38,109 nt of DNA, taken from CANHVK01 sp046304235. GTDB taxonomy: Bacteria; Bacteroidota; Bacteroidia; Flavobacteriales_D; Crocinitomicaceae. This document shows, piece by piece, positions 16,686-24,700 of the stretch. The position numbers and the translations under genes are program-made. Numbering within the stretch: position 1 is the first letter of the stretch; each line of letters opens with the position of its first letter. Location: positions 1 to 38,109 of the forward strand of contig JBKCEW010000084.1 of the NCBI GenBank assembly GCA_046304235.1. The letters run 5' to 3'. The notes under the pieces are model-generated. The model had not been told where the DNA came from and made no database searches. It saw only the letters and a program-made list of their open reading frames with translations.

Positions 16686-18335
16686 ATGAATCAATTAAAA
16701 TATACCTTCTTATTTTTCTTTTTATTACTTATAAATAATTCTTTCAGTCAATTTGCAGAAAAAGATGTAACTGAGATTATTACCTATGGAACGAAAGAAG
16801 AATTAATTTATGAATGGAATTACGCAATTGAAAGCTCAGAATTTAGATATGCCGACTTAATTAGTGATGCATTAGTGAAAAGAGAACCTAAAAATGCAAA
16901 CTTCATTTACAGGAAGGGGTATACTGCTGTTCACTTTAAGAAAAACTATGCTGAAGCACTCAAACTTTTTACCAAGATATTAAAAAATGTAGCTAAAGAC
17001 TATAATGATGAGTCAGCTACCGAAACTAGATGCCCTACTGAAACCTATTATTATTATGCTTATTGTCAAGACCAACTAGGTAATATTGATGGCGCAACTG
17101 AATATTACAAAAAATATTTAGATGAAAATATTGGGGTAACTAACATATACACAAAACTAGCTCAAGTTAAAATTGTCAACATCGAAGTTGCTGAAAAATA
17201 CAAAGCAAACCCTAAAAAAAATATCATTTTAAATTCTGTCGGAGATTCTATTAACTCTCCAGACCCTGAATATGCTCCTATCATTTCTCCTGATGGTTCT
17301 ACAATTTACTTCACCTCACGAAGAGTTTGGAAAGAAGATACTTATAAAGAATTCGTTGAAGACTTCACCAACTTTTCAACCGAAGATATTTACGTTAGTT
17401 ATAAAAAAGGACCTGGTCAATGGACTACTCCAAAAAGACTCCCATTTTGTAGACTAGAAAGAAATGAAGCAACTGTTGCAGTAAGTTCTGACGAAAGAAT
17501 AATGTATATTTATGCTGATAACGCTAAAGATGGTGGTAACCTTTATGAAGTAGATTTATCCAAAGACAGACTTGATACACTTGATATTATCAAAACAGAA
17601 GGGGTAAATACAAAGGATTGGGATAGCCACATTTTTTATTCTGAAGATAATACCGTTGCTATTTTTGCATCGGATAGAGCGGGAGGATATGGAGGTAGAG
17701 ATTTATACCGCATGATCAAACTACCGGACGGTACTTGGAGTTTACCTAAAAACATGGGGCCTGTAATCAATTCTCCTTATGATGAGGACGCTCCATTTCT
17801 CTCTATAGATAAAAAACAACTTTACTTTTCAAGTAACTCAGATAAAAGCATGGGAGGTTTTGACATATTTGTTAGTCTAAAAGTGAATGATAACGATTGG
17901 TCTACACCTGTGAATCTTGGTTATCCTGTTAATTCAACCAAAGACGACATCTATTTCACAACTACTGCTGACGGACTTCTAGGATATCTATCTTCTAATA
18001 GAAACAGTGTTAAGGGAGAAACGGATATTTATGAAGTAGAATTTGTCTCAAAAGAGATCAAAACAAGTTTTATTTTAAGTGGTAAAATTTCTAGCAGTAC
18101 TACTTTAGGCAAAAACATTTCGTTACAATTACAATGTTTAAATTGCGATACTAACAGAAAAAAATTCATAAAACCAAGGACAAGAGACGGTAAATTTATT
18201 TCAGGTCTAGAACCATGTAGAGACTACCAACTAGAAGTTGTCAATGAATTAGGCACAGTAATTCATTCAGAAAAATTTGAGACATCATGTACTTTAACAA
18301 CTGAATCGATCGTTAAAGACATTTTTCTTAAATAA
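16686..18335 (+). CDS. Secreted TPR / PD40 (WD40-like) repeat protein
   Basis: A 549-residue protein with a signal peptide (hydrophobic core FLFFFLLLI, likely cut after residue ~21). Residues ~35-180 look like helical TPR repeats (EYYKKYLDENIG and similar). Residues ~190-460 carry about five PD40/WD40-like propeller blades: EYAPIISPDGSTIYFTSRR, ERIMYIYADN, NTVAIFASDRAGGYGGRDLY, KKQLYFSSNSDKSMGGFDIF, and GLLGYLSSNRN. The final ~85 residues are a small beta domain with paired cysteines, like a carboxypeptidase-regulatory domain. This order is that of PorE-like T9SS envelope proteins, but the peptidoglycan-binding OmpA domain is absent and the gene stops cleanly. Possibly a periplasmic accessory of envelope or T9SS function (inference). 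The exonuclease gene starts 5 bp after its stop codon. Confidence 0.82.
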   Translation: MNQLKYTFLFFFLLLINNSFSQFAEKDVTEIITYGTKEELIYEWNYAIESSEFRYADLISDALVKREPKNANFIYRKGYTAVHFKKNYAEALKLFTKILKNVAKDYNDESATETRCPTETYYYYAYCQDQLGNIDGATEYYKKYLDENIGVTNIYTKLAQVKIVNIEVAEKYKANPKKNIILNSVGDSINSPDPEYAPIISPDGSTIYFTSRRVWKEDTYKEFVEDFTNFSTEDIYVSYKKGPGQWTTPKRLPFCRLERNEATVAVSSDERIMYIYADNAKDGGNLYEVDLSKDRLDTLDIIKTEGVNTKDWDSHIFYSEDNTVAIFASDRAGGYGGRDLYRMIKLPDGTWSLPKNMGPVINSPYDEDAPFLSIDKKQLYFSSNSDKSMGGFDIFVSLKVNDNDWSTPVNLGYPVNSTKDDIYFTTTADGLLGYLSSNRNSVKGETDIYEVEFVSKEIKTSFILSGKISSSTTLGKNISLQLQCLNCDTNRKKFIKPRTRDGKFISGLEPCRDYQLEVVNELGTVIHSEKFETSCTLTTESIVKDIFLK

Positions 18336-18340
18336 ATTTT

Positions 18341-19183
18341 ATGCGACTTCAATTAGAAAAGCCTCTTGCAATTTTTGACCTAGAAGCAACAGGTTTAAAT
18401 ATTACCAAAGAAAGAATAGTACAAATAGCAATTTTAAAGATCAATCCAGATGGATCTGAAGAAAAATTTGAATCGCTAATAAATCCTGAAATACATATTT
18501 CAGAAGAAGTAACTAAAATTCATGGTATCAAAAATGAAGATGTTGCAAATGCTCCTACTTTCAAAGAAATATCAGAAAAAATAGTAGCTTTTATCGAAAA
18601 TGCTGACTTAGCAGGCTACAATTCTAATAAATTTGATATCCCTTTATTAGCTGAAGAATTATTGAGAGTTGGAAGTAGTTTTGACATTTCTACAAAAAAA
18701 TTCATAGACGTTCAAAACATATTCCATAAAATGGAACAAAGAACACTTGTTGCTGCGCTAAAATTTTACTGTAATCAGGAATTAGTCAACGCACATGATG
18801 CAATGAGTGATACAACAGCGACTTGGGAGGTTCTTAAAGCACAATTAGAAAGATATCCTGAATTAGAGGGAAATATTGACTTTCTTTCAAAATTCACAAA
18901 AAATGGCAATACCATTGACTTTGCTGGAAGATTAGCTTACAATGACAAAAATGAGGCTATATACAATTTTGGTAAACATAAAGGTAAAACAGTAAAAGAG
19001 GTTAATCGATTAGAGCCTGGTTATTATAGTTGGTTTATTTCTCCTCAAACAGACTTTCCTCTATATACGAAACAAAAGTTAAAAGAAATTATGGATGGTT
19101 TAAAAGCTGTGAAAACAGAAATAAACACTCAACTTACTATTGAAGATAAACTTGCAGCTCTTCAAAATAAATTCAAAAAATAA
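18341..19183 (+). CDS. DnaQ-like 3'-5' exonuclease with DUF3820-type C-terminal domain
   Basis: A 280-residue protein. Residues ~8-170 form a DEDDh exonuclease: FDLEATG with Asp13 and Glu15 (ExoI), NSNKFDIPLL with Asp99 (ExoII), and AHDAMSDT with His152 and Asp157 (ExoIII). Residues ~205-255 match the DUF3820 type (YNFGKHKGKTVKEV, GYYSWFI), a small domain often attached to nucleases. It lacks helicase and polymerase regions, so it is a stand-alone proofreading-like or repair nuclease (inference). It follows the PD40 gene by 5 bp and precedes the FAH hydrolase by 43 bp, probably in the same transcript. Confidence 0.9.
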   Translation: MRLQLEKPLAIFDLEATGLNITKERIVQIAILKINPDGSEEKFESLINPEIHISEEVTKIHGIKNEDVANAPTFKEISEKIVAFIENADLAGYNSNKFDIPLLAEELLRVGSSFDISTKKFIDVQNIFHKMEQRTLVAALKFYCNQELVNAHDAMSDTTATWEVLKAQLERYPELEGNIDFLSKFTKNGNTIDFAGRLAYNDKNEAIYNFGKHKGKTVKEVNRLEPGYYSWFISPQTDFPLYTKQKLKEIMDGLKAVKTEINTQLTIEDKLAALQNKFKK

Positions 19184-19226
19184 AAACTTCGACTCAATTT
19201 ATACCTTTCACTTCACTCTCTCCCCC

Positions 19227-19838
19227 ATGAAAATAATCTGTATAGGAAGAAATTATGCCGACCACGCGAAAGAATTAAAAAATGATCTTCCTGAATTCCC
19301 GATATTTTTTTTAAAACCCGATACAGCATTACTCAATAAATCTAAAGAATTTTATTTGCCTGACTTTACGAAAAATTTACATTATGAATGTGAAATTGTT
19401 GTTAGAATTAATCGTGTTGGAAAGAATATTCAAGAAAAATTTGCTTCAAACTATTACAATGAAATAGGACTTGGCATAGATTTTACAGCAAGAGACCTTC
19501 AAGACGAGTGCAAACAAAAAGGATTACCTTGGGAAAGAGCTAAAGCCTTTGATAATTCCTCACCTATTGGTGACTTTTTTATTCAAAAAAATGAATTAGA
19601 CTTATCTAATATAAGCTTTAGATTATTTAAAAATGACAAACAAGTTCAATTTGGGGAAACTAAAAATATGATTTTTTCTATTGATTATATTATCTCATAT
19701 GTTTCTCAATTTATTACAGTTAAAGTTGGTGATCTAATCTATACAGGAACTCCAGCAGGTGTTGGTCCAGTCAATATTGGTGATCATCTAATCGGATATT
19801 TAGAGGATAAAAAAATATTAGATTTAACAATCAAGTAA
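19227..19838 (+). CDS. Fumarylacetoacetate hydrolase family protein
   Basis: A 203-residue single-domain FAH-family enzyme. The family start MKIICIGRNYADHAKEL fixes ATG 19227 although the frame is open further upstream into the preceding gene. The metal site is formed by Glu54, Glu56 (YECEIVVRI) and Asp85 (GIDFTARD); Lys30 in FFLKPDTALL and the closing GTPAGVGPVNIGD loop are also conserved. Such proteins hydrolyse acylpyruvates or decarboxylate oxaloacetate; which reaction applies cannot be told from sequence. Confidence 0.9.
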   Translation: MKIICIGRNYADHAKELKNDLPEFPIFFLKPDTALLNKSKEFYLPDFTKNLHYECEIVVRINRVGKNIQEKFASNYYNEIGLGIDFTARDLQDECKQKGLPWERAKAFDNSSPIGDFFIQKNELDLSNISFRLFKNDKQVQFGETKNMIFSIDYIISYVSQFITVKVGDLIYTGTPAGVGPVNIGDHLIGYLEDKKILDLTIK

Positions 19839-19887
19839 TTGAATAACAAGCACTTAAAAATAACCTTTTAAAAAACACAACGATCAA

Positions 19888-19917
19888 TTTGTAATATTAA
19901 AAAAATCATTATATTTG
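19888..19917 (+). promoter_or_regulatory. Promoter of tRNA-His
   Basis: TTTG (19888-19891), 18 bases, TATATTTG (19910-19917): an almost ideal Bacteroidota promoter, ending 13 bases before the mature tRNA start. Confidence 0.75.
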
Positions 19918-19930
19918 CACTCACAAACAT

Positions 19931-20005
19931 GGAGGTTGTAGCTCAGTAGGTTAGAGCGTCGGATTGTGGTTCCGAAGGTCGTGGGTTCGAGACCCATCTT
20001 CCTCC
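19931..20005 (+). tRNA. tRNA-His (anticodon GTG)
   Basis: A full cloverleaf can be drawn. D stem GCTC/GAGC, anticodon stem TCGGA/TCCGA with loop TTGTGGT giving anticodon GTG at 19966-19968, T stem GTGGG/CCCAT with loop TTCGAGA. The extra 5' guanosine at 19931 pairs with C73 at 20005, as required for histidyl-tRNA synthetase. CCA is not encoded. The acceptor stem pairs G1-C72, A2-U71, G3-C70, G4-C69 and G7-C66, but positions 5-68 and 6-67 are both U opposite U, which is unusual. Flanked by its own promoter and terminator. Confidence 0.95.
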
Positions 20006-20010
20006 CTAGC

Positions 20011-20037
20011 AAAGCTGTCTTTTTAGACAGCTTTTTT
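20011..20037 (+). terminator. Terminator of tRNA-His
   Basis: Perfect 10-bp stem AAAGCTGTCT/AGACAGCTTT around the loop TTTT, followed by further Ts, five bases after the tRNA end. Confidence 0.9.
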
Positions 20038-20052
20038 CGTTTATTAACATTC

Positions 20053-20084
20053 CTTTCATACTAAATTTCATTTCATTATCTTTG
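20053..20084 (+). promoter_or_regulatory. Promoter of prfC
   Basis: TATCTTTG (20077-20084) fits TAnnTTTG. Twenty bases upstream is TTTC (20053-20056), a one-base variant of the -33 TTTG. It ends 25 bases before the ATG at 20110. Confidence 0.5.
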
Positions 20085-20109
20085 TTAGTTTTTGAATCAA
20101 AACTACACC

Positions 20110-21708
20110 ATGAAGAATCTAGAAGCGTTAGAAAAAAGAAGAACCTTTGGTATTATTTCTCACCCCGATGCAGGAAAAACAACCCTAACAGAGAAACTAC
20201 TTTTATTTGGAGGTGCAATTCAAACCGCTGGTGCAGTTAAAAATAATAAAATCAAAAAAACAGCCACTTCGGATTTTATGGAAATTGAAAAGCAGAGAGG
20301 TATTTCTGTTGCAACTTCTGTCATGGCGTTTGAATATGGCGGTAAGCAAGTCAACATATTAGATACTCCTGGTCACAAAGATTTCGCTGAGGATACTTAC
20401 AGAACATTAACCGCAGTAGATAGTGTAATCTTGGTAATCGACTGCGCAAATGGTGTTGAGCAACAAACGGAAAAATTAATGGAAGTATGTCGAATGCGTA
20501 ATACACCAGTAATTATTTTCATTAATAAAATGGACCGAGAAGGTCAAGATCCTTTCACATTATTAGACGAAATCGAATCAAAATTAAATATTAAGGTTTG
20601 TCCTTTGGCATGGCCCATTGGTATGGGAGATCGTTTTAAAGGGGTATACAACATCTATAGAAAAAATCTTAATTTATTCCAAGCTAACAAAACGAAAATA
20701 GCCAAAGAAATTATTTCATTAGATGATATAAATTCTCCAGAATTAGACGAAATTGTAGGTGAAGCAGCTGCAGAAGAATTGAGAAGTGAATTGGAAATGA
20801 TTGAAGGTGTTTACAATCCATTTGATCGTGAAACTTATTTATCTGGTGAATATGCGCCTGTGTTTTTCGGATCCGCAGTAAACAACTTTGGAGTTCAAGA
20901 ATTATTAGATACATTTATCGAAATCTCCCCTACTCCACGTTCTAGAGAAACAGATTTGAGAACCATTGAACCTACAGATGATAAATTTTCAGGTTTTGTT
21001 TTTAAAATACATGCTAACTTAGACCCCAAACACAGAGATCGCATTGCTTTTTTACGTGTTGTATCTGGAAAATTTGAAAGAAACACCTTTTACAATCATG
21101 TAAGGTTAGGGAAAAAATTCAAATTCCCGAACCCAACCTCTTTCATGGCTCAAGACAAAAGTGTTATTGATGAAGCATTTCCAGGAGATGTTATTGGACT
21201 TTATGATACAGGAAATTTTAAAATTGGAGACACCTTAAACGAAGGTGAAAAATTCATGTTTAAAGGAATACCGAGTTTCTCTCCTGAATTATTCCAAGAA
21301 TTAGAAAATTTAGACCCACTAAAATCAAAACAACTCGAAAAAGGAATTAGCCAACTAACAGATGAAGGAGTAGCACAATTGTTTGTTCAACAACCAGGTA
21401 ATCGAAAAATTATAGGTACAGTTGGACAGCTTCAATTTGAAGTTATTGCCTATCGTTTACAAAACGAATATGGAGCTTCTTGTCGATTCACTCCTAAAAA
21501 CTACTTCAAAGCATGTTGGTTAACAACAGACAATGAAGTTGAATTAAAAAAATTCCTTTCGACAAAAGCAGGAAATATAGCAAAAGACAAAGATGATAAT
21601 TATGTTTTCCTTGCTGAAACTACTTTCCTTCTTCAAATGGCTGAAAAAGATTACCCTGACATCACTTTTCATAAAACAAGTGAGTTTAAATTAACGGATA
21701 GAGTTTAG
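20110..21708 (+). CDS. prfC: Peptide chain release factor 3
   Basis: A 532-residue GTPase that recycles RF1/RF2 from the terminated ribosome. The G1 motif SHPDAGKTTLTEKLL lies at residues ~17-31; QRGISVATSV (switch I), DTPGHKDFAEDTYR (G3) and NKMDREGQDP (G4) follow, with the RF3-specific domain III (GQLQFEVIAYRLQNEYG). The GHKDFAEDTYR form and domain order separate RF3 from EF-G. ATG 20110 (MKNLEALEKRRTFGI) is preferred over a TTG six codons upstream. Length fits E. coli RF3 (529). Confidence 0.97.
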   Translation: MKNLEALEKRRTFGIISHPDAGKTTLTEKLLLFGGAIQTAGAVKNNKIKKTATSDFMEIEKQRGISVATSVMAFEYGGKQVNILDTPGHKDFAEDTYRTLTAVDSVILVIDCANGVEQQTEKLMEVCRMRNTPVIIFINKMDREGQDPFTLLDEIESKLNIKVCPLAWPIGMGDRFKGVYNIYRKNLNLFQANKTKIAKEIISLDDINSPELDEIVGEAAAEELRSELEMIEGVYNPFDRETYLSGEYAPVFFGSAVNNFGVQELLDTFIEISPTPRSRETDLRTIEPTDDKFSGFVFKIHANLDPKHRDRIAFLRVVSGKFERNTFYNHVRLGKKFKFPNPTSFMAQDKSVIDEAFPGDVIGLYDTGNFKIGDTLNEGEKFMFKGIPSFSPELFQELENLDPLKSKQLEKGISQLTDEGVAQLFVQQPGNRKIIGTVGQLQFEVIAYRLQNEYGASCRFTPKNYFKACWLTTDNEVELKKFLSTKAGNIAKDKDDNYVFLAETTFLLQMAEKDYPDITFHKTSEFKLTDRV

Positions 21709-21723
21709 GCAACTTCTATAAAG

Positions 21724-21738
21724 TTATTGAGTCAATAA
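21724..21738. promoter_or_regulatory. Short palindrome upstream of the giant adhesin gene
   Basis: TTATTGA-G-TCAATAA is a perfect 7-bp inverted repeat with a one-base centre, 20 bases before the start codon at 21759. Position and symmetry suit a dimeric repressor or activator site, but it could be chance in AT-rich DNA. No exact TAnnTTTG element is seen in this 50-bp gap. Confidence 0.3.
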
Positions 21739-21758
21739 ATCGTATCATATTTACACAA

Positions 21759-24700
21759 ATGAAAAAATTAATCCTATTCATAATTTTATCAACGATTAGT
21801 CAATTTACTCTTTCACAAGGAGATGAATGTTCGACAGCTCTACAACTTACTAATTTATCTAATTATTGTTCATCTGGAGGGTCATATACAAACGCTACAG
21901 CAACTGTAGGCGCATTTGGAGTACCTACATGCTGGTATCCTACGGGTTCAAGCGCTCCAAAAACAGATGTGTGGTTTAAATTTGTAGCTATTGGTACTGA
22001 TGTATTATTTACAGTAAATGGTCTAAATAATTCTAATGGGGCAACTCTTAAAAACCCAAATATTGCACTTTACGATGGAAATTGTTCTGGAACAATTAAT
22101 GAATTGAGATGTGAGACAAATTATAAAGATTATACCTACTCGAACAATGTCTCTATTTATAAAGGGGGGCTTAAGCTAGGTAATACCTATCTTCTTAGAA
22201 TTTCAACTAGGCAAACAGATATAGGGAAATTTGATATTTGTATCAATAATTTTACTCCTGTTCCAAATCTTAATGATCCAAACGACTGCGATAGAGCAAC
22301 AATTGTATGTAATAAAGATGCTACTAGTGTTGGAAAACTGAATGCGGCAGGAAACAATACAACAGAAGTAGATAATTTAGGTTGTTTTGCTGCAGCCTCT
22401 GCTGGAGAATCGAATAGTACTTGGTTAAACTTTACCTGTAAAACATCTGGTACACTGACTTTTGAAGTGAACGGTGCTGTTCCATCAGATGATATTGATT
22501 GGATATTCATGAGAATAAATGGCATTAGAAACTGCGCGACAAAAAGTGTATTAAGCTGTAATTTAGCAAATTGTAATATAACCAAAAGTAGTTCGAATAC
22601 AGAACCCAGAAAAACAGGCATTAGAGATGGGGAAAGCGGACTTACAGGTACAGATGCAGGAGCAGATTATGAAAATGGAGGATGTTCAGGTGCTCAAAAT
22701 GGATTTAACCAGACAGTTCAGATAGAGGCAGGTAAAACATATGCTTTATTCTTAAATAATTTCGAAGGCTCTTCAGGGTATACAGTCACTTGGGGGGGGA
22801 CAAGTACTTTTGTTGGACCAGAATCTAAAATAACTGTTGATAAAACTACCATTTGTGTTGGAGATGATATCTCAGTAAATGGTAGTAGCTCTATTGAATA
22901 TACTACTTTTAAATGGGACTTACCTTCAGAAGCATCACCAACAACACAAACTACTATAGGTCCTTTTAATCAAACTTTTAATAAAACAGGAACTTTTCCT
23001 ATTGTTTTAACAACATATGACAACAATGGATGTCTTGATGTTACAAATCAATTAATTACTGTTAACGGAATTAATGCAGACTTCACTGCTCCATCTGTGT
23101 GTGTGGGTAATCCTACTGTTTTTACTTGTACAACAGCTGGTTTATCAGGTTTGACTTGGGATTTTGGTGATGGTACCACGGGAACAGGAACACCAACAAA
23201 TCATACTTATACCAACCCGGGTGATTACACTGCAAAACTAACCGTTAGTGGCGGTGGTTGTACAAATGTGTTCACTCAAAAAGTATCTGTTCTAGGTGCT
23301 GCAATAACTATTTCACCTGACCCAGCACAAACTTGTCCGGGTAATCAATTAACTTTAAATGCAACAGCTAATGTAACTGGTAATGTTAGCGGATCAAAGG
23401 TATTTTCATCTACGGGTACAGTATCTATTCCTGACGATGGTTATTCTTATGGTACAGCACCCACATCTTGGGATGGTACAATTGGAACAGGCATAAATTC
23501 AGCTTCCAAAGCAGCTATTTCTCCGATAGTAGTATCTGGACTTAATAGTTCGAATTGGAAAATAAATTCAATTACTTTAAACGTTCCTACTAACAAACTT
23601 AAATACAACATTTTGTATTTAGAAACTCCTTGTGGTCAAAGAATCAAATTGATAAATCAACCAACAGGACTTTCTGGTACTGGTGGATTAAACGGAACAA
23701 TATTTACACCTACTGCAACAGCAACACTTACAGGTACAACGCCTATTGGTGCTGGACCATATAAAGCTACTGATATAACTCAATGGAATTCTAATCTTTT
23801 AAGTTGCACCAATCCTAATGGAACTTGGAAATTAATTGGTGCAATTTGGGAATATTCGACTATCGGTACATCTAGTATAACTGGATGGTCCATCGATTTT
23901 CAATCTGACACACCAAATCTAATTCAAACTATCACTTGGTCTCCAACAACAAACCTATCTAACATAGCTTATACAGGAACGAATACTATTTCTGGTACAG
24001 CAACAGCCAAAACATCAACTGCGGAAACGCTAACACTTACAGTAACAGACAAAGGTGGTTGTACTTCAAAAAAACAAGTTACCGTTTCAATTTCAACTCC
24101 TAATCCTCCTTCAAGCTCAGGAACTACAGTTTGTGTAAATCAATCAGCTACATTAACTGCAACAGGTAATTCTGGAGCAACTTTTAAATGGTACGCGGAT
24201 AATACAACTACAACAACAATACCTGGATCTGGGACTAATGGGTCTTTTACCACTCCAAATTTGACAACAAATACATCCTATTATGTTTCTCAAATATCTG
24301 GAGGCTGTGAGAGTTCAAGAACAAAAGTCGATGTAAATATCACAAATTCAAATTCTATTTCTTTAACTTCTGCCGTTGGCACTGATGATCAAACAGTCTG
24401 TTTAAACAGTGTCATAACTAATATTACGTACTCAACAAATGGTGCGACTGGAGCTACCTTTACTGGATTACCTACAGGAGTTACAGGAACATGGAGTGCA
24501 AATAAAATTACAATTTCAGGAACACCTTCAGTTAACACAAATAGTCCATATAACTATACCATTACACTAACAGGTGGGTGCGGAACAGTAACAAAAACTG
24601 GTAAAATAACAATAAACAATTTAAACACTATCACGCTTTCCTCAGCATCTGGAACTGATAATCAAACACTTTGTGTAAATAAACAACTTACAAACATAAC

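Noticed and set aside
19140..19226. Upstream extension of the FAH-family gene overlapping the exonuclease gene
   Set aside because: The conserved N-terminus starts at 19227; the extra residues have no family resemblance.
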